A stretch of 64,000 bases of DNA, from NCBI GenBank assembly GCA_030248065.1, contig JASAMV010004796.1:1-64000 (forward strand). Direction: 5' to 3'. Shown in pieces: positions 11,293-22,100 of this stretch. Both the position numbers and the translations under genes were made by a program. Below the pieces are notes generated by a model, which was not told the DNA's origin, searched no databases, and saw nothing but the letters and a program-made list of their open reading frames with translations. The stretch is from Rhynchonema sp. JSB1_4. Its lineage: Eukaryota; Nematoda; Chromadorea; Monhysterida; Xyalidae. The first letter of the stretch is position 1; each line of letters opens with the position of its first letter.

Positions 11293-13053
11293 CTGGCCGA
11301 ACACGCTTTCAGCCGTTATGACGACTTTACAAAGGAACAGATATCCGTGCATTTCATCCATAAGGTCTTTGGGTCGCACAACAACCAATATCCGATTGCA
11401 AAGCAGCAAGTTGTAAAACCGAGTCGTGTCACGCAGCGTCCTGAAGCGGACCTGGCAGGTATTGGTAGCACAATGGCTATATAAGAATTCATCAAAATCT
11501 ATCCTGATTTTCACGTTCAGTCACTCTTAACTACTGTGCTATTTGTGATTCTCACAAAACATTTTCAGCTGAAAATAATCTGGCAGATCAACCACGTTGC
11601 CGCAGGTCTGAAACATTCTCTTTACTACATGCTTTGTGTGCGATCACGCAACGCAACGTCATTGCCCCGTCACTGTCCCTCTTTACGATTCAGGAAAAAA
11701 ACTTGACCAATTCTTATAAAGTCATTGTGCGACCAATAGAAGATTGGTTTTAATTTCTATATGAACAAAAATTTCTACGTCAAACTGTTTTTTTTTAATT
11801 TTAGTCCTGACGTTCGACAATCCGATCAAATTTGACTCCTATGTATAGTCTTTCCGTTTTATAACAGTCCAGAGGCGGTATACAGAAAATATGTAGGTAT
11901 GTTTCAACGCCTTGAAAACAGCAGTCTGAAAACGTGGATGATAACCAACAGGTCGACAACGTGGCTCGAAACATGCGTGCTACTTGATGGCTGCTGTTGC
12001 GATGAAACATTTGCTGTATACTTTGTTTGGACCGAGAATAAAATGAAAGACTATACGTACTGCCAGTTTGTCTGCCTGAAAGAGCTGTTGATGAAGGAAC
12101 CTACTGTTACGTCACAGGATGGGGGATACAGAGAAGCAAGTGAACGGAGGAAGTTAGTGGTCAAAGACTAAGGGCGAAATCAAACTTGGCCATGTGTCCG
12201 GTCCAACCTTTTGGGATTACTTTTGCATGAGGGATGTTTCGAACCTGTTATAATGCCACTAATTTCGAACTAGCTTTCGAACAAAAACGCTGCATCCGAA
12301 GCAAGTCCATACCAGACTGAACCGATCACCAAGACTTATGTCGCCCAGCGTACAAAATAATAGTTAATGAATTACAAGCAACGAAAAATTGCTGTCAAGG
12401 ATCTCGCCCAGTCAAAATGTGCCAAACCAAGTTTTAAACTCGAAAACCAGTAACCATAAAAATCTCCGATTGCCGATTCCAGACTTGTACGTTGGCCCGC
12501 TGCAGCGGACACTAGTCACTGCGTCCGAGTGTGCGACTATTCTTAACAACACGCACGATTGGCGAACGGACATCATGCACGACAAGGCACTAGTTGAAGG
12601 GCTTGCACGCACACAACTGTGCGGGGCAAACGGCATAGAAATCCGCTGTCGAATCCCCGTGTATCGTTGGCTGATTTTTCGGTTTTCTTTTCTTGGAATT
12701 CTTGTATAGGCATTGTACAGTGCGTTGTGCAACCATGCATGCGTAGCCGACCTAGGCTGTACACTTTGTCTATGTTTACAGGGGGACAGCGATTCACCTC
12801 TTGTATGCCGGGTTAACGGTCGTTGGATTCCACATGGCGTCCACACCACCGCCATGGGTGTGTTTGGAGGACCTCATGAGCGTCCCCAAGGACAACACGA
12901 ATTTTGTGAAATCGGTGTTGCGTTCCACACTAAGGTAGTGCTGGTGAAGACTCAAGTGCAAGACACAGATATAAAAAGTACATTCCTGTTTTTTAGATAC
13001 ACGCTTTCGTCAACTGGATACAAGACATCCGAACGAATGAAACATTATTGTAA
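11293..13053 (+). CDS. S1-family serine protease, 5' part missing, probably damaged
   Basis: Recognisable exons are 11293-11458, 11805-11842, 12483-12658, 12782-12934 and 12997-13053. The first carries the active-site His context (AEHAF) and runs to EADLA. The second continues phase-consistently as VLTFDNPIKFDSY, together forming the catalytic Asp motif. The third ends in the QLCGANGIEIRC region. The fourth opens with GDSDSPLVC, holding the catalytic Ser. The fifth gives the terminal helix HAFVNWIQDI and a stop at 13051-13053. Upstream of AEHAF, the expected VVVT (11284-11294) is in another frame, separated by one extra base, and a TGA at 11290-11292 precedes the His frame. Gly-Gly after the Ser (usual GDSGGP) is replaced by Asp-Ser. 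Exons between 11843 and 12482 and the signal/propeptide exons were not resolved. It could be a pseudogene, a protease homologue, or an intact gene with a sequencing error. Confidence 0.65.
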
Positions 13054-13058
13054 TGTGA

Positions 13059-13196
13059 AGGCCTAACTATACTTCGTTCTCTCAGAGAACAAAGAACAAA
13101 TTCTCGCGCGCTGATTGGTCCACGTATGTTCAACAGCCAATCAGCGCGCGAGAATTTGTTCTTTGTTCTCTGAGAGAACGAAGTATAATTAGGCCT
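13059..13196. mobile_element. Foldback MITE (AGGCCTAACTATACTTCG family), 138 bp
   Basis: A near-perfect palindrome has arms of about 60 bp (starting AGGCCTAACTATACTTCG) and a short loop around TCCACGTATGTTCAACA. An equally long copy lies at 42596-42733, an interrupted half copy at 16680-16773 and a diverged relative near 18144. It begins six bases after the stop codon of the serine protease, so it would lie in that gene's 3' UTR and could form a hairpin in the RNA. Confidence 0.8.
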
Positions 13197-13863
13197 TTAT
13201 GATTATTCGTTCTCTTGTTAATTCATTTCATGTCCCGTCAGCGTGCGTCGTTTACTTGCAGCTGTGTAAGATTCGCGTGTGTTAGGTAAAATTGAAATAA
13301 TCGTGACCTGAAAGAGCGAGAAGAATAAGCACCATGGGTCATTGAGTTCATTATGCGAAATCGCTTTCGATGTGTTGGTTCGTGTGAGTAAAATTCGCCT
13401 CAATCAGATGCATTCGCCCGTGTTCGTCTCGTAATGTGAATCGCTTCTTTGCTGAACAAGATATACACATTCCGAAATGCAACAATGTTCTGGATTTTTA
13501 TGTTTGACTTCCGTTGACAGCATCTCTTGTGACCTTGTACCTCTGGCGCTCGTCTGGGTTTTCATGCCGCACTTCCTGTGTGAAGTTCTGGCGCACACAA
13601 TTTTATTGAGAGCTCAATATAATAAAATGTATCCGCGTAACAAAGACATCTCGTTCTGTTGTCGATTCACAACGTACGTTTAGTTTTTCCTGCAAGTATT
13701 GGCAATAACACAAACATTTCACATGAGAGCGACGTGGGAATCCAGACAAATAACGAGAAAAAGATTACAGCGGCCGATTTACAAAATCACATAAACAATA
13801 AAATGGTCACAAAAATCCGTCATGGTAGTTTATCACTCAAAAATAGTCCAGAAGCACGCGATT
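13197..13863. other. Intergenic, nothing recognised
   Basis: This lies between the serine protease with its MITE and the 3' end of the 95 aa secreted-protein gene. Several open frames of 60-80 codons exist on both strands, but none has a recognisable pattern or fitting splice sites. Confidence 0.4.
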
Positions 13864-14355
13864 TCATCCGGAACCCGGACAATCGAACAGTCTGTGGTGC
13901 CAAAATTCAGTGAAGCCTTTGAATTGACCACCACAATTTCTGCAGTCATACAGCTGAAAAGAACGCATCGTAGACGACTTGTCTGCCGCTTTCATTGATT
14001 GCAAGCAAAAGGGTATTTTCTTAAAAAACAAGTTGGGTTCTAGGGTAGTTTAACCAGTTTTTAACCTTCAAGTGACTGTCATCCCGTCGCTTGGCCATCG
14101 AATGCGCTTCGTTTCCTTGCTTCAATCCTTGTCCTTCCGAACCCGTCTGCGCACGGAAAGCAGCCTGCATGAGACATCGTTCAAATTCTGAGGAAGCACG
14201 AGATGTCTTTTATGACGAACAAGTTCCAGATTCTTGAAAGCTTTTTAAATATCTTAATTTCAAAAAAATGTTTTTATACTCATCTCAGATACCGTCACCA
14301 CCAGCAGGCAGCTGAACAACAGCATACCAAATGTGGTTGAACGAATTTTGGGCAT
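13864..14355 (-). CDS. Small secreted protein, 95 aa, three exons
   Basis: Minus-strand exons are 14355-14280, 14187-14066 and 13953-13864, totalling 288 nt including the stop. Phases agree at both junctions. Exon 1 encodes a signal peptide: MPKIRS followed by the hydrophobic core TTFGMLLFSCLLVVTVS. Exon 2 contributes KFERCLMQAAFRAQ and a charged linker with the dibasic-containing MAKRRDD. Exon 3 gives LYDCRNCGGQFKGFTEFW and ends DCPGSG. Four Cys lie beyond the likely cleavage site, so two disulfides are possible. The KRR could be a processing site. No family is recognised; a peptide precursor or small cysteine-containing effector are options. Confidence 0.6.
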
Positions 14356-16112
14356 CACGATGCGTGCGAAAGTGGGGAGAGTTGGTGCGTTTAAACAGAA
14401 CGTTGTTCATGAAAAAAGAACAAAACAATCAATACGTGGATATGTTGACACGGACAATCATATCTGCGCGTTTAAATTGAAAGTTAAAGGGGGCCTTTCG
14501 CATTTCAAGCCCCCTTCAAACCTCGCATGTATTTAGACAGTGGTCAAGGCGTCATAAAAGTCAAACACACCGGAGGTCCAACGTTCAGCATGCGGCCAGG
14601 AGATGCGCTTCAAGAGGAACATCCGGGAACAAAATCAAATGTGGACCAGCCCAATTTCTACCTGCGCTTTCAGGCAACTCGCCTGATGACAAGGGTGGTC
14701 AAGGCGCAGAATGTTTCGCACGATATTTGCCCCTGCCTCACTATAGAATTTCGCTCTTCTTTTTATTTCGAATTGCAACGAACTGTTCCTGCGTGGCTGC
14801 TAAATGTTTCAATGTCTGCTTGTCACGCTGGAGCAATTCGTCGAAATTCGAAATAAAAAGAAAAGCGAAATTCCATAGTTGGCGGTGTTGCACGTTTCAT
14901 GCGAAACATTCATTCGCCTTGACACCTTGTTGATCAAGCAGTTTGCCTGAATGCGTTTTTTGCCCAACCCTGGCCGACATATCATATTGAAGGCCTTGAC
15001 GATTGTGGCCTTCTGGTAACTTCTTTTCAATTATACACAAATTTTATTTGAACTGGCCCAACTAACCATGACCGACATCAAAGTTGTTGATCGAATCTGA
15101 TCGGACAAATATGATTATAATATACATAGTAGTTGCACGACGTCGACCTAGCTTCACACGAACTTTTACACCCAACTCTTATTTCGAGAGTTCCACCGAT
15201 GGCGTAACATACATCTTATGATGCAAAAATCCCACGTGATATCAGCAAGTCAGATCCGATCCGATCCCCCAGTTTCATATATCGCACCATGCTCTCTGAC
15301 AGAACCATTGTCTTCAGCACATTCCTGCACCCACATTTCGGACAGTGTTATGGTACGTGCAAATAACGGTACCAACATTTTCTGACAAGAGTATTCGGAA
15401 AATCTCTTCATCAAAACAACCATTGAGCCGCAAAAACAAGAGCATTCAGGCATTTAAAGATGGGCACTTAACCATGGGAAAATGACATTTAAGCGTATAC
15501 CATCATTGCGATACCGAAACCAACGAAAACAGGAACATTAAAACAGTGGAGGACACCATGACCAACGCAAAAACATTCACATCTGTCGTTATCCGAATCC
15601 GAAAATCGACGACACCAATGACATTCAAAGCCGTTTTCAGCATGATCATGCCACTCGAAGCAGGAGAGTATACCGCTGCGTACGTGCTTATTAGGAAACA
15701 GAACCAACCAAACTGAAGACGATGATCACTATGATGATGACAAGCATACCTAGCGTAGTAAGATATCATTCAAACATCTCTCTTGCCCACCCTCTTCTGC
15801 GCCCGTGCAACACCGTGCTTAATCCTAGATGCGTTGCCTCCAATGTTGATACGGTATGTGTACGTGGGCAGCATGAACGTGTTTGCGTCACAGCTGTTGC
15901 ATCAGATGAAAAGGACAACAGCAGGAAGACAAAAGACCCTACTCCATTTGTCCTCCTTCTTACCAATCCAAAATTGTCCACCGAAAATAGTCCAACTTGC
16001 AAATGTCTAGAATCGCAGATCTATCAAAGTTGCACCTTTTGTCACACTACACTGGTTAAACAATTCATTGCAGGGTAAACATATTTCGAAAAATAAGTAA
16101 GGTGAAACAGAA
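14356..16112. other. Intergenic with a foldback element and a hAT-like end
   Basis: A foldback of about 230 bp (14693-14925) has arms around AAGGCG..GAATGTTTCGCA and GAATTTCGCTCTTCTTTTTA. A solitary hAT-like right end (..TTTTTTGCCCAACCCTG) stops at 14972. On the minus strand at about 15770-15500, an open frame has two hydrophobic stretches, including VFALVMVSSTVLMFLFSLV. It might be an exon of a membrane protein, but I could not place it in a splice chain. Confidence 0.4.
14693..14925. repeat. Foldback element
   Basis: The left part (AAGGCGCAGAATGTTTCGCA, then GAATTTCGCTCTTC, then TTTTTATTTCGAATTGC) returns as its reverse complement on the right (GAAATTCGAAATAAAAAG, GCGAAATTCC, GCGAAACATTCATTCGCC). 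The centre is near 14800. It is probably a foldback MITE; no target duplication was identified. Confidence 0.6.
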
Positions 16113-19100
16113 ATGACAAATCAACAAGTTTCTGTCTGTGCGAGCGCACTTCTGGTGCTAGTTCATTTGAGCACCATGGCAGAAGCTCCTATAACTCAAA
16201 CAGATTCGCAGCCACCTGGAGGCACAACGAATTTGGCGGAAGGCCGTTAGTGGTGCATTCTTTCTGCTAAATTAACAGGCATTCTGAATAATAATAAAAT
16301 TTTGTGATGAAGAGTTTCGTGAAATTCGAACTTTGTGTTTTTCGACCATATGCTGATGAGACGCCGTTGTGCTAAGTTGGTTGGCCGCTCAGATTTTCCT
16401 GCTTATTCACCGCAGGGCAACTTTTGAGGAACAGACACAGGCAAAGCCAAACAGAATCATAGCCAATCAACTATGCAAAATGGCGTCTCACGAACAATTG
16501 GTTGCACTATACCTCTAGTTACAGTGTGTGCCACGCCTACGAATCTGCCGGACCACGTGCATATCGTTGAAACGGCGCACTATCGCAAAGCGATGGCACA
16601 CGGTATTGGCGTGCCGGAGAACAGAGTGCACACGAACCTCACGCTTGAGTGCGCCGACGGGTCGGTAATTGCTCCGTAAAGGCCTAACTATACTTCGTTT
16701 TCTCAGAGAACAAAGAACAAAGAACAGATTGTCGCGCCCTGATTGGCTGTTGAACATACCTACGTGGACCAATCAGGGTTGAAAAAAAAATTTTTTATTA
16801 ACGAGCTTTTTTAAAAAAAAAATTTTTTTTGATTTTTTTGACGAAAATTTTTTTACTAGAAAAAGTGTTGCAAACGACGTTTCAGGACAAATGAAATCGA
16901 TCCAACATATTTTTCAAAAAATGAAAAATTTTCGCCTGAGACCCAACTTGTGTGGGTTTGTGCCTGGAACCCGGTAGTATTGTGCAGATTCTATGGTCTT
17001 CTACCAGTCTGAGGTTGACGTTGACTAACGATGTTACTCTGATGTATTGTAGCATGCCGTACAACGTATTTTAATGCATCTAATGCCGTATATCTGACAT
17101 ACGACCATCAAAATATCGATTACAGCCCAAATCTTGCGTGTCAGATCGACTTTGCGCGCCCGGTTTTGCAGCAGACCTATGTATAATAGTTGGGTCCCGC
17201 TCGGTTCACTATGTGTAGGTTTGACTGTACCTAAAGTCTCGGATACCTGATGAAGAAAGTTGCTCTCTCCCTCGGTATTTTTTTCGAGAAAAAATGGAGC
17301 ACGATCGCTTTTGGAACGATTAAAACAGCTGCCTTCGGGGTGATGTCAGCAATGATTTTGACGATTTCGTTGGTGCCGAAACTGTCGATTTTTGCTGTCG
17401 GATCCCACTAGAAAACAGTACCGGATGCTCTTCGTGAAAAAAAGATACCGATTGCGGATGCAACGTCGTCACCCCAACGACGTGATTTATTAGTTGGAAT
17501 TCTTGTACAAATTGTTTGTCCAAATAGATCTGCTCCCGCTCCTGTACAATCCGCAATTGTGTCGATTTTCGACCTATAAGCTCGATACGCTAGTTGTTCG
17601 TTGCAGCTACATCTGGACGGACAACGGATTGAATTTCAAATACATGGCGTGCGTGCTGGGCGGACTCGGTCACGAGTGGGACTCCAGTATCACGCAGATG
17701 TCGTGCAAGCCAGGTATCGTACTGGAACTCTAGTAAATTGCCTTCTTTGGGCGTTTCACACGTTGCACAAACGTTTGAAAGATTAATAATGTTCCAACAC
17801 TAACCGCAGTGTGCGAAGTTGGCCACATTCCAACCACCGACAACGCATTGGCAACCAGTGTGATTGACATATCAGCTATCATTCCGAACACTGACTTGAT
17901 CGACGTTCGTTCCTCTGCAGTTTTTTTGTGATTCTCTCTCTCTCTTTCTAAATCGCATCAAAATTTGCACCCGATGATCTTTATACACTCTTCCAGTCTG
18001 GTGCGACCGTTACGTTGCACTGCTCGGACGGGTACGCGTGGAGCGGCGGCACGGCCAATTTGACGTTGACCTGTGAAGGACCGCAATGGCAAACGTTGGA
18101 TCAGGCGTGCGAGCCAGGTCGCTGAAACATTATTTTTCGTTTAAGGCCTTGCTATACCTTGTTCTGTCACGCAACGCGAAACAAATTTCCCCGTCTGATT
18201 AGTTCTCACGCTCGCGCCATGCAATTTGTTTCGTGTTTGTGTGAGAGAGTGGAGCCATAATACGTCAAATATCATGCACTATACGTGTTTTGAAGGTGTG
18301 GTTTATGTATTATTTTGTGCATTTTCTTGTGTGATTTCAGTGTGCAAATACAGCGACGTACCGATGACTGAAAATGTCAACGGGCAACTGACAACCTACA
18401 AAATGGCAATTGAAGCGCTGCAAGTAGTAAAGGTAATTATCGACTGGGTTTGTTTATTAATCCAATAATGGCTTATTCAAACGGCCTAGAATATCAGGGT
18501 ACGAGCTACGCCTCCGTGAACGTCGCTGACATTTATTTATAGGATCGTGGCAGCGTTTCGCTGACGTGCGCAGCGCAACACCTGTGGAGTGACGGCAATG
18601 AAATGCAGACACTGATGTGCAACAACAAGGATTGGGATTGTTTGGATGGACTGACGTGCGATCCTGGCGAGTTGCTGCCAGTTCAAAACATTATTTTATT
18701 TTGTATATTATCTATTCATCAATTTTAACTTAGAGTTATCACTCATCTTTATTTTGGTCAAATCTTGAGACGTCTGATTGCTTATAGTCTGCCCGAAGTC
18801 AACTCTGCCGTCGACGGCAAACGTGGAGCCGAACGTGGAATACACGGAAGATTTTGACCTCGTGGTCACGGTCGGTTTGGTCCTCGACAATTGTTGCTTG
18901 TTTTTTTGCTGCTGATTTCACCACGTTTTTGTGATGTGCAGGCTGGTGGCACGGCAACGTTGACTTGCGAATGCGATTACGCGTGGAGCGACGGAACGTC
19001 GAATGTAACGCTCGAATGTCTATCAAATCATCAATGGGAGTCGCTCGATGGAAAGACATGCGAACTTGGTCTGTTGAACTATGGTTAACCAAACTATTCC

Positions 19101-22100
19101 GCGGCTTTTCAGGCCGGACCTTTTCAGGCCCAGTTTTCAGGCCCGGCCGATTGAGGCCCAGCATGTTTGACCCGTTTATAGGCTTAGGCTCCTGCCGGGC
19201 CTGAATCGGCCGGGCCTGAATGGCCGGGCATTAAACTGTACCCCGGAACTGAATCGTCGCACAACATAACCAAATGATTTCGCAACGCTTAAAGAGCGTG
19301 TTTTCACTGTTTAGTTGCCTCATGCATGCATGTGTTGCACAGCCGGTAGCAGGTTTGGATGTGTTTATTTCGACCTGTCTTCTTGAACAACGTGACCCAT
19401 TCTGAAGGCACTTAACCGCAGATCTGTTGCCTGGCCTCAGCTTCTGTGCAGCAATTTGTCCCCGACTTGTATTGAACATTTATGAATAACACGTTGGAAT
19501 TTTAAACCGCTTTGTATTTCTGACAGTCTGCTCCACATCGGCTATTCCAACGTCCGATATTGTCAGCGACCTTGACGATGCCAAAACGTTGGTGTCACGG
19601 AAAGTGCACGTGATGGATGCTGTACAAGTAAACTTATGGTCCTAATGTTTTTTTGAAATCTCAGTTTAAGTGTGATCGCCAATCTATCTTGCACAGGAGT
19701 CCGGCACCGCCACTCTATTCTGCGCGTCAGGCTTTGCCTGGAGCGACGGCAGCACGTGTGTAACAATAGAGTGCACATCAGGAATGTGGAAGACACTGGC
19801 CGGGAAAACTTGCGTCGCAGGTGTGATGCTTGGGCTAAATTTGTCAATGATTGTTAACGATAATTAAACGTCGTGTCTTGCCACTTCAGTTTGTGATGTT
19901 GCATCGCTGCCAACCGTCGACAACGGGGTTGATGAAAAAAGTTTTGATGCGTTTTTCTCTCGCAGTAAATACATTACTGTTAATCAGAAATTGTAGACTG
20001 TTATCAACTCAGGGTCAGCATAAGAACTTATTTTTTTGGGCTGCGTACTAGACAATGCAAAGCCAGACTTCACATGCTTTCCTCAACTTGTGCTCTATTT
20101 GAGCAGTGGCAAGGTTGCGGTGCACAACTTGTAACGAAACTAAAAAGTGGAGTCTTATTTTGAAAAATTCATCATGGGTAGCGAAGAATAGCCCACTTTT
20201 ACATCAATCCTGGTGGCCAACATAAACACGGACGAAACAAGCATTGTGTATCGATCCCATGTGGCCGTACTCAACGCCGTCTTAGTGCGTTTTGTTGAAA
20301 ACTGGTTTACTTTGCTCAAGACACCTGTACTTGCATGCTCACAATTCGCTGATATCTGTACGTTCTGACAGGATGGAGGAACGGCAACAGTGCGCTGCGC
20401 CGATGGATATGTATGGAGTGACGGCCATGAGACTGCAACCGTTGAGTGCAATTCAGCTGCATGGGTAGATTTGTCAGGAAAGCACTGTGTTCGAGGTAAC
20501 ATTTTTGTACGTACATGGACTCGTCTAGTCCATCTTCGGCGTTCCGAAACTTTTTTGGATGCACGGTTGTGACTAAAATTTAGCAACATTATTTCCAGTT
20601 TGTGATATTAGCCTGCTGCCAAAATCGAACATTATTGCCCATATTGACAACGATCCGGCGACCATCATCTATAAGGGCCAAGTGATTGCACTCGATGCAG
20701 TTATGGTTCGTCAACCTGCAGTAATCTTACTAGTTCCATGGGCCTGATAACGTGTTTGATATTTCTGTCCTTTATTGTTGCAGGAAGGAGGAACGGCAAC
20801 ACTACGATGCGCAACGGGCTATGTGTGGGATGACGGTCATGAGACCACAACCACTACATGCAACTCGGCTACCTGGCAAGATTTATCTGGAAAGACCTGT
20901 GTTCGAGGTATGATATGAACCGAACTGAAGTAATGTCCGTCCACAAAATTCATGGAAAATTTTTAGTGTACGGCACGGCCGTAGAATAGCTTCGGATTTC
21001 CTTGCGTGCTAGAGATGCAGCAGACGCGCATTTCTAAAAGACAGGTCAACTTTGAGGCGTTGTTATTCATGGATAGTTGTTTTACTTGCGACAATATTAT
21101 TTTAAGGATGCAACACAAATGTTTTAGATAAGTTTATCAGACTCCAAGTAGATTTTGAACAGAGACGTGAAAATGTCACGCCGACTACAAATGACATTCT
21201 AAAAAATTGACTGCAGTCATTTTGGATCGTGCAAATGTTGGTTAAATTGGATAAAAAATCGAAATGATTCTCTAAAACGTTTGTGTTCCATCCATAAAAC
21301 AATATTATTGCAAGTAAAACATCCATCCAAAAATAACAACGTGCTAAAGTTGACCTGACACTTTGAAATGCGCGTCTGCTGCAGCTCTCGCGCGCAATGC
21401 AATCCGAAGCTACATATTTTGCGGCCATGCTGTGCACAGCAATATTTTCACTTATGCGTTTCAGTTTGTGATATTAGCTCACTTCCGACGTCTGACGCCA
21501 TCTTGCACATGAACGACGAGCCAACGAGCATAATCTACAAAAGTCAAGTAATTGCCCTTGATGCGGTCATGGTACGTCCAATTTGGTCAAAGAATCAAAC
21601 TGGGTGATCTTAGTATCTTCTATATTTGTTGAGAATTGACATGTCGGTGGATACAGGATGGTGGAACGGCTACACTGCGATGCGTTCAGGGATATGTGTG
21701 GAATGACGGCCACGAGACCACAACCACTACGTGCAATTCGGGCGTGTGGCAATATCTGACAGGGAAGAGCTGCGTTCAAGGTAAAGGTGGAATTATAGTC
21801 GGGCTGGCGACCACTACCGGTGACCAGTGTGTGTTTGCATATACATACGGGTGTGAAACAGTTAAATCTTGTTTATAATAGACTAAACACGTTCAGAACA
21901 ACACCATAATCACGCTTTCAAATGTTAGTTGGTTGGTTGGTTGGTTACCAAGTTAGCGGGTGATGTGATACGTAAATATTCGAGTGGTCGTCGTGACCAG
22001 AAAATGGTCGTTGCGCCCAAAATTTACGAAGTTGAAACATTTCAACTCTTTTGTCAAAATTTCAATGTTCTAGTATTGATCAGTAATGGTGTTTAAACGA

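Larger units (their letters stand above)
16525..20495 (+). other. Modules 1-6 of the array gene (diverged set)
   Basis: Exon pairs (first half / second half) are 16525-16664/17581-17713, 17810-17904/17997-18117, 18341-18432/18543-18666, 18788-18870/18942-19068, 19527-19627/19697-19820 and 19890-19927+20192-20284/20372-20495. They keep the four Cys and the Trp but are otherwise diverse. Examples are CSDGYAWSGGTANLTLTC in module 2 and CASGFAWSDGSTCVTIEC in module 5. Module 5 has an extra Cys. The first half of module 6 seems split by an added intron. The donor after module 3 is GC rather than GT. These look like the older modules, from which the later uniform ones expanded. Confidence 0.7.

Noticed and set aside
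11899..12171. A 90-codon frame as the middle exon (GWG region) of the serine protease.
   Set aside because: It has Cys and a VYFVW stretch but no phase-compatible acceptor after the exon ending at 11842, so it was left out of the model.
15480..15770. A membrane-protein exon on the minus strand with two hydrophobic segments.
   Set aside because: Two frames look equally plausible, no phase-compatible partner exon was found, and there is no ATG in a good context.
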